Shown in pieces: positions 1-8,503 of a stretch of 64,000 nt of DNA. Made by a program: the position numbers and the translations under genes. How positions within the stretch are numbered: the stretch's first letter is position 1; the number at the start of each line of letters is the position of its first letter. Location: assembly GCA_021325295.1 (NCBI GenBank), contig JAJPHM010000017.1, forward strand, positions 1 through 64,000, written 5' to 3'. The notes beneath the pieces were generated by a model. It did no database searches and had not been told where the DNA came from. It was given only the letters and a program-made list of their open reading frames with translations. The DNA is from Nitrososphaeraceae archaeon. Its GTDB lineage: Archaea > Thermoproteota > Nitrososphaeria > Nitrososphaerales > Nitrososphaeraceae.

Positions 1-8
1 ACTTGGTA

Positions 9-332
9 ATGACAAACAACGATAATACATCATCGTCATCAAACAGAGGGTTAGCCTCTGCAGATGAAGAGACAAAAGAGAGGGTAGCAAGGAAGGGCGG
101 AGAAGCAGTCTCTCAGGATAGAGAGCATATGGCTGAAATTGGACGCAAAGGTGGAGAGGAAGTTTCACAAGACAGAGAGCACATGGCTGAGATAGGAAGA
201 AAGGGCGGAGAATCATCCCATGGAGGAGGAAGTAGTTCGTCAGGAAACCAAGGTGGAGGCGAAGGCCGCGGTTTCGCAGGCATGTCTGAAGAAAAGCGGA
301 AGGAAATAGTCAGTAAAGGCGGCCAGCACTAG
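9..332 (+). CDS. KGG-repeat stress-type protein
   Basis: Small, very hydrophilic protein of about 107 residues with several Lys-Gly-Gly units (ARKGGEAV, GRKGGEEV, GRKGGESS, SKGGQH), each preceded by Arg or Lys. Two units are near-exact copies sharing SQDREHMAEIGRKGGE. This is the pattern of the KGG / Con-10 / GsiB stress proteins, which are induced by stress in bacteria and fungi; no biochemical activity is known to me. A Ser/Gly-rich linker lies between the third and last repeat. ATG at 9 is the likely start, but TTG at 3 is in frame and the window edge hides anything further upstream. A degenerate extra copy follows directly in the same frame. Confidence 0.8.
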   Translation: MTNNDNTSSSSNRGLASADEETKERVARKGGEAVSQDREHMAEIGRKGGEEVSQDREHMAEIGRKGGESSHGGGSSSSGNQGGGEGRGFAGMSEEKRKEIVSKGGQH

Positions 333-341
333 ACTATAACT

Positions 342-425
342 AGGAGCAATAGCAATAGGGGTTTAGCTTCAGCCCGTGAAGAAACAAAGAAGATGGTAGC
401 AAGGAAGGGCGGAAAATCTCACTAA
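342..425 (+). pseudogene. Degenerate copy of the KGG-protein N-terminus
   Basis: After the stop of the KGG gene the same frame continues as RSNSNRGLASAREETKK followed by MVARKGGKSH and a TAA. This closely repeats the N-terminus of the intact gene (SSSNRGLASADEETKE, RVARKGG). It has no start codon of its own in the matching part and ends after one KGG unit. A further short open stretch in another frame (443-484) ends AERKGEEH and also resembles a KGG unit. I read this as a decayed tandem duplication. Expression only by readthrough of the TAG at 330-332 is conceivable but not supported. Confidence 0.65.
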
Positions 426-942
426 AGAAGACTGTCAAAAGGATGTATGAAAAGAAGGCAGAAAGAAAGGGCGAAGAGCACTAGACTCAAATCAGAGCAG
501 AACTAATCCGCCCCACTAACCTCTTTGAGCAGATGCAATATGACTTTATGACCACCTTCTCCAGATGCCAATTGAATAGAAGCAAGTTCCTCACGTTGTA
601 CTATAGTGAGGCCTGAAAGCAAGGTAGAGTAATAAAGACAGGAGAATTAGCCTTTCGTTTTAGCACGTATCAGAGATAGGCAGCTATCGCGGTGTCAGCA
701 TGTATGACTATCGATTATCTCGCCATTATCAGGCAGTATTGGATCTGCCCAGGGCAAGATTTCAAAGTAAAGGTCAGGCCGATTGTTGATTTTTGACTGA
801 AAATTACTATATCATAGGCACACAAATCAAAAGATGGAATACAAACCGCCGAGCTAATCCCATATTTTTTCAATTAGCTCCCCAACGCACGTCTTTATTT
901 GACGCAAAACTGATAAATATTCTATATGAAGCCTCCGCTATC
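426..942. other. Intergenic region without a clear gene
   Basis: Apart from the KGG-like scrap ending at 484, I see no convincing gene. A weak hairpin CCTCAC (589-594) / GTGAGG (606-611) is present. The frame of the next gene is open from a TTG at 793, but the section 793-942 does not look like a conserved N-terminus. An AT-rich stretch (about 910-930) could hold the promoter of the gene starting at 943. Confidence 0.4.
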
Positions 943-1845
943 ATGGCAAAGACAGAACGATTTACCAATCTGAATGTGGATATAGAAAGACTCGCTACGA
1001 GAGTGCAGACATATTTGCAGGAGCACAAGTTTGAGGTTGCTTTTTCAAAGGATCATACCGAGCCTGCTTCATGGTTCTTTATTCAGGCCAGAAAATCTGA
1101 TGCGTTAAGAACCATAGCCGGTGCCAGAAGGAGCACTGACATTACTATCAGAGGCTCGCCAGATGACTTTGAAGTGACAATAGGAACGGGAGAATGGGGC
1201 AAGAACATTGTTACTTCTGCACCCCTGTTTATAGTACCAGTAGTTGGTGTCACTGCAACCCTTGCCAAGCTGTATGTTGCCAAAAAGTTTGAAGACAATT
1301 TGTGGAAATACATCAAAGATCAAGCAAACTTTTTGGGCGGAAGTGCTTCTTCAGCCAAGGCAGAAGCATCACAGGCCTCTATCGGAGGGGTAGATAGCAG
1401 AGCATATGATTGCGACTATGTCGAGGGATACCCTGGCTGGAATGACCAGATTCTGGGCGGCAGACTTGTACTATTCCGGGAAAAGGGCGGCAAGAACAGG
1501 CTAGTTTTCAAAGCGCCAGACAGCTCTAAAGAGATTGTAATACCAGCGCAAAACATCACAAATGCAACAATTATCAATAGAAAGAAGGGGCTGGATGAAG
1601 ACGACCTTATGATACAGCTTGAATGCAAAGACCAGAATGACAAGGAGCTCAGACTGGTACTCAATCTGGCCGACGATATTATCAGGGGTGTTCTGGCAGG
1701 CATTAACGAAATAGTTGGAGAGGACAAGGTGCTGAGGAGCTTTAGTCAGGTTCAGGTAAACGCCAGTACAAAGTATTGCATGAGCTGCGGAAATAAACTG
1801 CCTTCAGATGCCAAATTCTGCTCATCCTGCGGACAGAAGCAGTAG
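943..1845 (+). CDS. Protein with C-terminal zinc ribbon, function unknown
   Basis: About 300 residues from ATG 943. The N-terminal half (FTNLNVDIERLATRVQTYL onward) looks like a globular domain for a membrane- or protein-bound factor. A hydrophobic stretch (SAPLFIVPVVGVTATLAKLY) may be a single membrane segment. The middle contains a beta-rich region resembling a PH-like or GRAM-like fold, which is a guess. The extreme C-terminus is a clear zinc ribbon with CMSCG and CSSCG, two CxxC knuckles, as in many archaeal zinc_ribbon_2 proteins. The frame also stays open to a TTG at 793, but the added 50 residues are basic and unlike the rest; I prefer 943. A strong hairpin plus T-run follows the stop. 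Confidence 0.7.
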   Translation: MAKTERFTNLNVDIERLATRVQTYLQEHKFEVAFSKDHTEPASWFFIQARKSDALRTIAGARRSTDITIRGSPDDFEVTIGTGEWGKNIVTSAPLFIVPVVGVTATLAKLYVAKKFEDNLWKYIKDQANFLGGSASSAKAEASQASIGGVDSRAYDCDYVEGYPGWNDQILGGRLVLFREKGGKNRLVFKAPDSSKEIVIPAQNITNATIINRKKGLDEDDLMIQLECKDQNDKELRLVLNLADDIIRGVLAGINEIVGEDKVLRSFSQVQVNASTKYCMSCGNKLPSDAKFCSSCGQKQ

Positions 1846-1886
1846 AAAATTAGTATGGGGCACATGCTGTCTCATACTAATTTTTT
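1846..1886 (+). terminator. Hairpin with T-run after the zinc-ribbon gene
   Basis: A perfect 12-bp stem, AAAATTAGTATG (1846-1857) with CATACTAATTTT (1873-1884), 15-nt loop, ending in six Ts (1881-1886). It starts at the base after the stop codon. Archaeal termination mainly needs the T-run, so the hairpin may serve RNA 3' stability as well. Confidence 0.65.
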
Positions 1887-1936
1887 CTTATATAACTCAG
1901 CTGCAAAGCATACTAATCGTTAATACTAGGTTTAGG

Positions 1937-1954
1937 CTTCTTTTCGAAAAGAAG
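1937..1954. repeat. 18-bp perfect palindrome before the antiporter gene
   Basis: CTTCTTTTCGAAAAGAAG is fully self-complementary and ends 7 bp before the GTG start at 1962. It could be an operator or an mRNA hairpin; its 3' arm with the following GGTC (GAAGGTC) also overlaps the ribosome-binding position of the next gene. Confidence 0.5.
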
Positions 1955-1961
1955 GTCAAAA

Positions 1962-3290
1962 GTGTTTACCGGATTTAATATTCCTGCCACTGTAATGGCA
2001 GTGGCTGCATCTGAAAATGGCAAGATTGTAATTGCTTCGGAATACATTATTCCAATCTTCCTTGGCACAGTCTTTGCAGCTGCGCTTTTTTCATCAAAGA
2101 TAAAGATTCCATACACCATGATGCTTGTTGGAATTGGGATCATAATCTCAATTCTCAGCCTCTCACCCAAGTTTGACATTATCGGAAGCGACTTTGCTGT
2201 TGACCCAAAGCTGATCCTTGATTTTATGATTCCTCCGCTAATTTTTGAAGCCATGATGAAAATAGACTACCAGGAGTTCAGAAAGGTCAGGCTGCCTGCC
2301 CTTCTTCTTGCCACGGTGGGGGTCATAGTTGCCACGCTTGTTGGCGGTTTTCTACTGACCTATGTTGCAGGCCTTCCATTTATGATTGCATTTGCCTTTG
2401 CGGCGCTTATTGCGCCAACAGATGCCGCCATGGTAATAGAGGTCTTCAAGAAAGTAAAAGTTCCCAAGCTATTATCAACCCTTATGGAGTCAGAATCAAG
2501 CTTCAATGATGCCACTGGAATTATTGCCTTCTCTTCAATTCTGGCATTATCTCTTGGAGCAGGGTCAAATGTGATGGGAACGCCAGAAGGTGGAATCATC
2601 GATTTTGACCTTGTCAACGCCGCAGAGCATTTTGGCATCGTATTTTTTGGAGGTGCCCTGATTGGAATAGCAATAGCCGCTGGCGCTCACAGGCTTCATG
2701 CCATGGTGGATGACCCTTTCTCAGAAACAGCCCTGACAGTTGCGACAGTTTTTGGCGCCATGGTACTTTCGAACGCTATCGGCGTTTCTGGACTTGTAGC
2801 TGTCGCTGTGGCAGGCCTGTACTTTGGAAATGTGACAATAAGAAGCGAAAAGGTAGTAAGCGTCAGAGTCAAAGAAACTGCTTTCAATTTCTGGGAGCTA
2901 ATCGCATTCTTTGCCAACTCGGCTGCATTTTTATTTCTAGGAGCAACGATGGATTTAACAAGGTTTCCAGGAAACTTTACCTTAATCGGCCTTGCCTTTG
3001 CCGCAGTCCTTGCAGCAAGGGCAGCATCCACATACCCCATTTTGGCTATAACAAATCGTATAACAAAAGACAAGATTCCAACCGTTTGGAAAAACGTAGT
3101 GTTTCTAGGAGGAATGCGTGGTGCTGTTTCGGTTGCACTTGTCGCTTCTTTACCTGAAAGTGACTTCAAGGCGACGCTTGAAACCATTACATTTGGAGTT
3201 GTGTTATCCTCCCTGATACTGCAGTATATTGTACTGACAGGATATATCAAGAGGGTGTTCAAAAGGTACGAGGTACAAGAGATGACATAA
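1962..3290 (+). CDS. Na+/H+ antiporter, CPA1 (NhaP-type) family
   Basis: A 442-residue integral membrane protein with about 12 hydrophobic segments. It matches the cation:proton antiporter CPA1 / Na_H_Exchanger family, which exchanges Na+ or K+ for H+ across the cytoplasmic membrane for pH and salt balance. Family features seen are the loop LIAPTDAAMVIEVFK, the following ESSFNDATGI with the paired Asn-Asp of electroneutral CPA1 members, and the conserved GGMRGAVSVALVASLP near the C-terminus. There is no long cytosolic regulatory tail. GTG at 1962 has GAAGGT just upstream; ATG at 1995 is an alternative giving a protein 11 residues shorter. The palindrome at 1937-1954 lies in the leader. Confidence 0.92.
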   Translation: MFTGFNIPATVMAVAASENGKIVIASEYIIPIFLGTVFAAALFSSKIKIPYTMMLVGIGIIISILSLSPKFDIIGSDFAVDPKLILDFMIPPLIFEAMMKIDYQEFRKVRLPALLLATVGVIVATLVGGFLLTYVAGLPFMIAFAFAALIAPTDAAMVIEVFKKVKVPKLLSTLMESESSFNDATGIIAFSSILALSLGAGSNVMGTPEGGIIDFDLVNAAEHFGIVFFGGALIGIAIAAGAHRLHAMVDDPFSETALTVATVFGAMVLSNAIGVSGLVAVAVAGLYFGNVTIRSEKVVSVRVKETAFNFWELIAFFANSAAFLFLGATMDLTRFPGNFTLIGLAFAAVLAARAASTYPILAITNRITKDKIPTVWKNVVFLGGMRGAVSVALVASLPESDFKATLETITFGVVLSSLILQYIVLTGYIKRVFKRYEVQEMT

Positions 3291-3417
3291 AAAAATTGGA
3301 TTGCGTTATCTTCTGTCCTGTTGGTTCGATGTCAATTAACAGCATCCGCTGGACGCATGGGCTATCTCTAATTGTGGCTAGGAATCTCTATCTTCCTACT
3401 TGTCTTTTCCACTTGCG

Positions 3418-3981
3418 CTATTGTGTCAGAGGCCGTGCATATGCTTCCAAGGTGTAGGTGACTGTGAAGGGTTCTCCGCTTCTCTTGTGAAACACAAGTG
3501 AATCCCCGATAAAGTCAAAAGTCCCTGAGGAGATAGGCACGTCGCCTGAGACTATATCTGATTCTACTATATTTGATTCCATGTGTGAGTATGTTATGGT
3601 TGTCCCGTTTATCACGGCAATTGGAGTCAATCCATGTTCTTTGTCCACAGGAACTGAAGAGTTGTATCGGTGTATCACTTCAATTTCTATTGGCTTGCTC
3701 GCCACAAAAGTTACCCTGCCTTCCCAGACCCTGCCATCGTTTCTTATCGGCAGTGCAAAAACTGTCTGGTGTGGAAGCGGCTGATTTGGAGCCTTCACCG
3801 GTGCTGCGCTTGACATGGCAGTCTTTTGAACTCTGATCGTTGTTGGCCATTCAGAGCTTTGCTGTTGGGCCAGTGCATTTAGCTGCAGAGTCAAAATTGG
3901 AGCCAGCAACGCTGCTGCCATCATTACAATGACTGATGCCATGCCTGCAAAAACAATTTTTCCTTGCTTATCCAGTAGCAT
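3418..3981 (-). CDS. Secreted or membrane-anchored protein, function unknown
   Basis: 187 residues. The N-terminus is a signal peptide or anchor (basic start, then hydrophobic residues 11-38, ending LNALAQQ). The remainder is extracytoplasmic and beta-rich. Residues about 70-185 resemble residues about 65-165 of the secreted protein at 31149-32594: both have a G(R/T)(V/I)-x-(F/W)-x-AS-x-P-(I/V)-E pattern, then V-x-H, then a FSG- or SSG-type turn and a closing (T/E)YTLxA strand. I infer a shared extracellular beta-sandwich module. Two N-x-S/T sequons (NSS, NGT) are possible glycosylation sites. It faces away from the antiporter (convergent) and is divergent from the urease operon. Confidence 0.7.
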   Translation of the reverse strand: MLLDKQGKIVFAGMASVIVMMAAALLAPILTLQLNALAQQQSSEWPTTIRVQKTAMSSAAPVKAPNQPLPHQTVFALPIRNDGRVWEGRVTFVASKPIEIEVIHRYNSSVPVDKEHGLTPIAVINGTTITYSHMESNIVESDIVSGDVPISSGTFDFIGDSLVFHKRSGEPFTVTYTLEAYARPLTQ

Positions 3982-4224
3982 TACTGTGGTAAAATGTGGC
4001 TATCATTTAGGTCTTGCCCATTGGGATTGTATTGCATCTAGAGGTACGGTAGCAAAATCTGGCGATCAGGGTTTTGTATTTGCGACTGTTTCGCACGATT
4101 TTTTCCAATATGGCAAAATAGACTAGAGATCACTTGATGATATAATTCAATCAGCGAAAAGAAAAGTATCCCCGGTTCTCAAAAAAGCAAATAATGATAT
4201 CAATAACAATACTCTTCAAGTAGC
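3982..4224. other. Divergent promoter region before ureE
   Basis: AT-rich spacer between the divergent secreted-protein gene and ureE. AAATAATGATAT at about 4189-4200 lies 25-36 bp before the ureE ATG and is the best TATA candidate, implying a very short leader. No gene is apparent. Confidence 0.45.
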
Positions 4225-4755
4225 ATGGAGATTGTACCAGGATTGATAACTGTTAGCTCGATAGTAGGCAATATTAGAGGTGACCCAAGACTGGCAGAGG
4301 TATACCACAGGATGGCTGGAAAGAATATGGCCGAATCAATCACAATCAGCAGATCAGAATCACAACGAAGTAGAATGCGCAAAAGGTCTGATAAGGGCAC
4401 AGATATAGCATTCACGCTCGATCAAGGCGTCCATATCAGACACAGAGATGTAGTGATGTTAACGGAGAACAAGATAGTCGTTATTGATATTGAGCCAGAA
4501 GATGTGGCGATGATAGAAGTCAAAGAGAATGCTAAAGATGAGATATTAAATTTGGGAATTCGCATTGGCCATATCATAGGTAACCTTCATAGGCCAATCA
4601 AGATTGAAGAGAACAGAATATTTTTTCCAATACAAGCAGATACTGAAATAGATATGCTCAGAAATTTATTGCATCCAATTGCGGATCATGTAGAGATCAA
4701 GAAAACTAGTATGATATTTGAACCAGAAGAAGAGATGAAAGTACATGCACATTAA
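4225..4755 (+). CDS. ureE: Urease accessory protein UreE
   Basis: 176 residues. UreE is the nickel metallochaperone that delivers Ni2+ to the urease apo-complex with UreD, UreF and UreG. The N-terminal beta domain contains a conserved RSESQRSR-type segment (R-x-R/K rich, followed by GTDIAFTL and VMLTENKIVVIDI), and the C-terminal ferredoxin-like metal-binding domain has GIRIGHIIGNLHRP, the counterpart of the family's G-N-x-H motif with the nickel-binding His. The very His-rich tail of some bacterial UreE proteins is absent; only VHAH ends the protein. First gene of a tight operon; it overlaps ureF by 11 bp. Confidence 0.9.
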   Translation: MEIVPGLITVSSIVGNIRGDPRLAEVYHRMAGKNMAESITISRSESQRSRMRKRSDKGTDIAFTLDQGVHIRHRDVVMLTENKIVVIDIEPEDVAMIEVKENAKDEILNLGIRIGHIIGNLHRPIKIEENRIFFPIQADTEIDMLRNLLHPIADHVEIKKTSMIFEPEEEMKVHAH

Positions 4756-5479
4756 CGATGGAAATGATCTTAGTGCCAAAAGCGATGATAGTTTCTCTTC
4801 ACTTTTAGATATCCTCCAGCTCTCTGATTCTTTTTTTCCAACCGGAATGTATACCATGTCAAATGGTCTTGAGGCAATATTTTACGCTGACAAGATTAAA
4901 GGACCAAAAGACGTCGCAGACCTGATAAAGGTATATTTAGAATATCAATTAGGACCTGCAGATTGCGTAGGCTTTGGTAATTCGTACAGATTTATAGAAA
5001 ATAAGGATCTTCAAAAGCTAATTGAAATCGATCACATAATTTTTTCAGTCAAGCTTGTCGAAGAGATAAGGAATGCATCGACAAGGTCTGGCACCCAACT
5101 CATTCGTTGCCTAGACTTTTTCTCGCAAAATAAGGAATTTTTGAAATCATACAGCGCGGCTGTACAGATCAAGAAGGCACATGGTGTCTATCCTGTAGCT
5201 TTTGCAGTAGCGTGTTCCAGCTTTGACATTCCAAAGGAAAATGCCTGTACTATGATGCTCTATTCTTTTACGGTTAGCATAGTCGGTGCTGCGTTAAGAC
5301 TGGGCCTCATACAGCATTTCGAGGGCCAGAAGATTATCCACGACCTCAAGCCAGTAATGCTCAGAGCAGTTAGAGAAAATATCGACAAGCCAATTGAAAG
5401 TATCTGGCAGTTCGCGCCCCAAATAGACCTATATCAGATCGACCACGAGAAAATGGATTCTAAAATGTTTATTACTTGA
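4745..5479 (+). CDS. ureF: Urease accessory protein UreF
   Basis: 244 residues, all-helical UreF family. UreF binds UreD and recruits the UreG GTPase to the urease apoprotein during nickel insertion. The family hallmark is visible near the N-terminus: LQLSDSFFPTGMYTMSNGLE, equivalent to the LxDSxFPxGxFxHSxGLE pattern. The centre has ARSGT-like NASTRSGTQL and HGVYPVAFAVA, the second conserved block (G-x-x-P-V-x-x-A). Length is normal for the family. The ATG at 4745 lies inside the end of ureE, so translation is probably coupled. It overlaps the TTG alternative start of ureG by 4 bp. Confidence 0.92.
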   Translation: MHINDGNDLSAKSDDSFSSLLDILQLSDSFFPTGMYTMSNGLEAIFYADKIKGPKDVADLIKVYLEYQLGPADCVGFGNSYRFIENKDLQKLIEIDHIIFSVKLVEEIRNASTRSGTQLIRCLDFFSQNKEFLKSYSAAVQIKKAHGVYPVAFAVACSSFDIPKENACTMMLYSFTVSIVGAALRLGLIQHFEGQKIIHDLKPVMLRAVRENIDKPIESIWQFAPQIDLYQIDHEKMDSKMFIT

Positions 5480-5496
5480 CTAGCTTCATTTCGGAT

Positions 5497-6150
5497 ATGG
5501 GCTCCAGTCGAATTCCAAGAGTAGGCATTGGTGGGCCTGTAGGGGCCGGAAAGACCATGCTGATAGAGCAAGTTGTTCCCATACTGTCAAATGAAGGTTA
5601 TAGGGTTGGCATAATTTCTAACGATGTGGTCTCAAAAGAAGATGCCGATCGTATGAGAAAAAATTTGTCCACAGAAAAAGGGCTGCTTTCAGAAGACCTC
5701 GTAATTGGACTTGCAACTGGAGGATGTCCTCACACAGCAGTGAGGGAGGACCCATCGATGAACATCTCTGTAGTTGAAGAGATGGAAGAAAAACACAGCG
5801 ACTTGGACATGATTATAATCGAAAGCGGAGGGGACAACATTACAACTACATTTAGCCCTGCTCTGGCCGATTATTTCATTTATATTATTGACGTGGCTGG
5901 AGGCGACAAATATCCAAGAAAAAGAGGACTCGGAATTGAGAGCTGTGATCTATTGGTTATAAACAAAATAGATCTAGCGCCTTATGTTGGAGCAGATTTG
6001 GGCATAATGGAAAAGGACGCTCGGCTAGTAAGGAAGTCCAAACCCTATGTTTTTGTAAATTGCAAGACAGGGCAGGGATTGAAGCAAGTCGCCAGTCACC
6101 TGATAAAAGACGTATTGTTTGAGCTGCCTCCAAAGGCTGTGGCAAAGTAA
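5497..6150 (+). CDS. ureG: Urease accessory GTPase UreG
   Basis: About 217 residues. UreG is the SIMIBI-class GTPase whose GTP hydrolysis drives nickel loading of urease. The P-loop GPVGAGKT is at residues 13-20 from ATG 5497; further motifs are ISNDVVSKEDADRM (switch region), GCPHTAVREDPSMN with the metal-binding Cys-Pro-His, IESGGDN, and the base-specificity NKIDL. The frame is open to a TTG at 5476 that overlaps the ureF stop; ATG 5497 is preferred because the conserved domain begins soon after it, but the overlapping TTG would fit the spacing of the rest of the operon. Confidence 0.94.
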   Translation: MGSSRIPRVGIGGPVGAGKTMLIEQVVPILSNEGYRVGIISNDVVSKEDADRMRKNLSTEKGLLSEDLVIGLATGGCPHTAVREDPSMNISVVEEMEEKHSDLDMIIIESGGDNITTTFSPALADYFIYIIDVAGGDKYPRKRGLGIESCDLLVINKIDLAPYVGADLGIMEKDARLVRKSKPYVFVNCKTGQGLKQVASHLIKDVLFELPPKAVAK

Positions 6151-7086
6151 GTGGGCGAGGTTTTAGACTTTTATACACCAGATGACCTGCCGCCAGAGAT
6201 AGCTGTATATGAATCAGGTCTGGAGCAGCTGAGCGGTGGGAATGAAGGCAAGATAGGTGCACTTGCACTGAGACTGGCATACGACAAGTCGACTGCAAGG
6301 ACAGTTGTAAGAGAACAATATTCGAGAATTCCTCTATTCGCTCAGAGAGCCCTTTACTTAGAAGAATCCCTTCCATCGATGGCATATCTATACATAATTT
6401 CACCCTCAGGCGGCGTTCTGCAAGGCGATAGATACAGAATGGATATTACGCTTGAAGAAAGCGCCTTTGCTCATATAACGACACAGGGAGCAACCAGAAT
6501 TTATAGAATGGAAAAAAACTATGCTACTCAGATTGTCAATATTTCTATTGGCGAGGCAAGTTATCTTGAATTCATTCCTGACCAGATAATTCCGTATAGA
6601 AATTCACGCTTTTATCAGAAAATCACACTGCGGGTTCATGAGAGCGCCACTGCAATATATTCAGAAATCATTGTTCCCGGCAGAGTTCATAGTGGTGAAT
6701 CATTTGAATATGATATCTGTTATACAAAGGTAGTCGTCAAGGATCAGGCTGATGTTTTGAAATTTATAGATGTTGGATTAATCGAACCCAAAAGACATGA
6801 TGTAAAAAGCTTTGGGGTCTTGGGAGAATTCAAAGTGCTTGGCACTGTATACATTATCAATAAAAAGCAAGATATCTGCAGCAAACTAAAGCAGGAAATC
6901 AACGCTACCTTGAGGCACTCCACTGCGGTATCTTGCGGTTCAACCTTATTGCCATCCAATTCAGGAATTGTTGTGAGACTGCTGGGCCACAATTCAGAGG
7001 ATATCAAGAAGGCGGTATATGAGGTAGCTTCAATTGCAAGAAAATTAATTCTCGGTGCTCCATTTACCAAGATAAGGAAAAATTAG
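6151..7086 (+). CDS. ureD: Urease accessory protein UreD (UreH)
   Basis: 311 residues. UreD is the scaffold that binds the urease apoenzyme and forms the UreDFG activation complex. Family features seen are PSGGVLQGDRYRMDI, then TTQGATRIYRM (the conserved T-x-Q-x-x-x-x-x-(Y/F) block), and EFIPDQIIPYRNSRFYQ. The start is GTG at 6151, directly following the ureG TAA, which indicates translational coupling. Last gene of the operon; after it comes a 109-bp spacer. Urease structural genes ureA, ureB and ureC are not in the window. Confidence 0.92.
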   Translation: MGEVLDFYTPDDLPPEIAVYESGLEQLSGGNEGKIGALALRLAYDKSTARTVVREQYSRIPLFAQRALYLEESLPSMAYLYIISPSGGVLQGDRYRMDITLEESAFAHITTQGATRIYRMEKNYATQIVNISIGEASYLEFIPDQIIPYRNSRFYQKITLRVHESATAIYSEIIVPGRVHSGESFEYDICYTKVVVKDQADVLKFIDVGLIEPKRHDVKSFGVLGEFKVLGTVYIINKKQDICSKLKQEINATLRHSTAVSCGSTLLPSNSGIVVRLLGHNSEDIKKAVYEVASIARKLILGAPFTKIRKN

Positions 7087-7195
7087 CGATATCGTTTTTA
7101 CAGCAATCTATTGGCAACTACCGTCTAGTTATTAACATCTATCAAGTGGTAGAACTTCAGATAAATAAGGTAGATGTCAGATAATTAACAGGAAA

Positions 7196-7777
7196 ATGGA
7201 TATTCCATGGGGCAGCGAAATATCGAACAAGTTCATAACAAACATAGGATTGATCACGACCACAGGCCCTCATGGCCAAGATGTAATGGCAGCCGAGTGG
7301 ACGCATCACGTTTCTTACCGGCCCGGGTTGATAGCAGTATCTGTGGGACCAAGCCATGCCACGCATGAAAACATTGCACAAACAGAAGAGTTTGGAATTA
7401 GCATCTGTAGCACCGACCAGACTGTGCTTTCAAGTGTCTCTGGCGGATACTCAGCAAGAGAGTATGACAAGATATCAGCACTGCAGGAATTGGGGTTTGA
7501 ATTCTACCCTGCCAAAACGATCAAGACACTGATGGTGAAAGGGGCTTGTGCGAATATTGAGTGCAGGCTGTTCAAGACAATTCCGCTGGGAGATCACACC
7601 ATGTTTGTAGGAGAAGCCACAGAAGGTGTCAGTGACGCAACCAAAGAGCCTCTCAGCTACCATGCAGGAAAATACTGGAAGATGAGCATGAACCTGCCGA
7701 AACCTTCCCAGCAAGAGCGAGAGAAGATAAGGTCGATACTGGAAAAATACAGGCGTCAGGAAGGCAGGCAACACTAG
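7196..7777 (+). CDS. Flavin reductase-like FMN-binding protein
   Basis: 193 residues with the flavin reductase-like split-barrel fold. The N-terminal half has the family pattern of small beta strands around the FMN phosphate: FITNIGLITTTGPHGQDVMAA, SYRPGLIAVSVGPSHATHENI and EFGISICSTDQ. Members reduce or bind FMN using NAD(P)H, or are flavoredoxin-like; the substrate cannot be told from sequence. The start ATG at 7196 is supported by an upstream AT-rich ATAAATAA (7161-7168), 28-35 bp away, which suggests a nearly leaderless mRNA. Probably monocistronic. Confidence 0.85.
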   Translation: MDIPWGSEISNKFITNIGLITTTGPHGQDVMAAEWTHHVSYRPGLIAVSVGPSHATHENIAQTEEFGISICSTDQTVLSSVSGGYSAREYDKISALQELGFEFYPAKTIKTLMVKGACANIECRLFKTIPLGDHTMFVGEATEGVSDATKEPLSYHAGKYWKMSMNLPKPSQQEREKIRSILEKYRRQEGRQH

Positions 7778-7938
7778 CGTTCGGATATCTAGCTCATCCC
7801 GAGCCCGCACAGGCAGTAATTACATTTTTGATGTCTTTTTGATATACTTTTAAGTAATTGTAGACATTCCCTTAAATGTGCCAATTTACGTTACAAAATA
7901 GCTAAAAAGTGTAAATATTACCTTATCCAATATGAAGC

Positions 7939-8271
7939 ATGAATAACCTGGGTTCAACAGTATTGCCTGGAGTTATCATCGTTGCAAGCCTGGTCGCAAT
8001 CGCAGGTGGAAACCTGGCATTTGCGCAACAGGCTGCTTCGAACGCAACTGCATCAAATTCCACTGCGGGTAGTAATGCTACCTCCAGTAACACCAACTCT
8101 ACTGCTGCTGCAAGTCCGCAATGTGGAGAGATTGCTGGCCAAGCCAGTCAATGCCCGGCACAACCAGCGCAGACATATGGAATAGCCATGGTTGCAGCGT
8201 TAATTGCCATCGCCATAGGACTCGGAGTGGGTGTAAAACCTGGCGTAAGACATGAGCCAGACATCAGATAA
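7939..8271 (+). CDS. Small N-glycosylation-rich surface protein
   Basis: 110 residues. A signal peptide (residues about 8-29, ending NLAFAQQ) is followed by a low-complexity Asn/Ser/Thr/Ala stretch with many N-x-S/T sequons (NAT, NST, NAT, NST), a short Cys-containing part (two Cys, CGEIAGQASQC), and a C-terminal transmembrane helix (about 80-99) with a short basic tail. This is the architecture of a membrane-anchored, heavily glycosylated archaeal surface protein, and it would be a natural acceptor for the oligosaccharyltransferase encoded at 32763-35561. TAAATATTA at 7912-7920 is a possible TATA box. A strong terminator follows at 8383. Confidence 0.75.
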   Translation: MNNLGSTVLPGVIIVASLVAIAGGNLAFAQQAASNATASNSTAGSNATSSNTNSTAAASPQCGEIAGQASQCPAQPAQTYGIAMVAALIAIAIGLGVGVKPGVRHEPDIR

Positions 8272-8382
8272 GACAAGGTCAGAAAGCTACACCAAGGTAA
8301 GGTAAAGCAACTAGCAAGTTCGCACATCGCTGTTGCGTATGCCTATTGTAATATATGCGCACATATCCAGTATCGAAAAAGC

Positions 8383-8415
8383 ATTTCATTTGTTTGCCCA
8401 AATGAAATTTTTTTT
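8383..8415 (+). terminator. Intrinsic-type terminator
   Basis: Perfect 10-bp stem ATTTCATTTG (8383-8392) / CAAATGAAAT (8399-8408) with a 6-nt loop, merging into a run of eight Ts (8408-8415). It is placed to end transcripts of the small surface-protein gene. On the other strand it lies just past the stop of the cyclase-like gene. Confidence 0.75.
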
Positions 8416-8503
8416 ATTTTCTATCTATCTGCCTATTGTTTTCTTGATTTTATACAGGTAGTAGTTGTTACGTTCAATTTTTATTGATTAGACAGGCCGG
8501 CAG

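Noticed and set aside
589-611. CCTCAC/GTGAGG hairpin in the intergenic region
   Set aside because: Only 6 bp with an 11-nt loop; expected by chance in a region of this size.
2696-3262. 188-codon minus-strand frame opposite the antiporter gene
   Set aside because: Antisense shadow of a strongly conserved membrane protein; Ser/Thr/Ala-rich with no domain.
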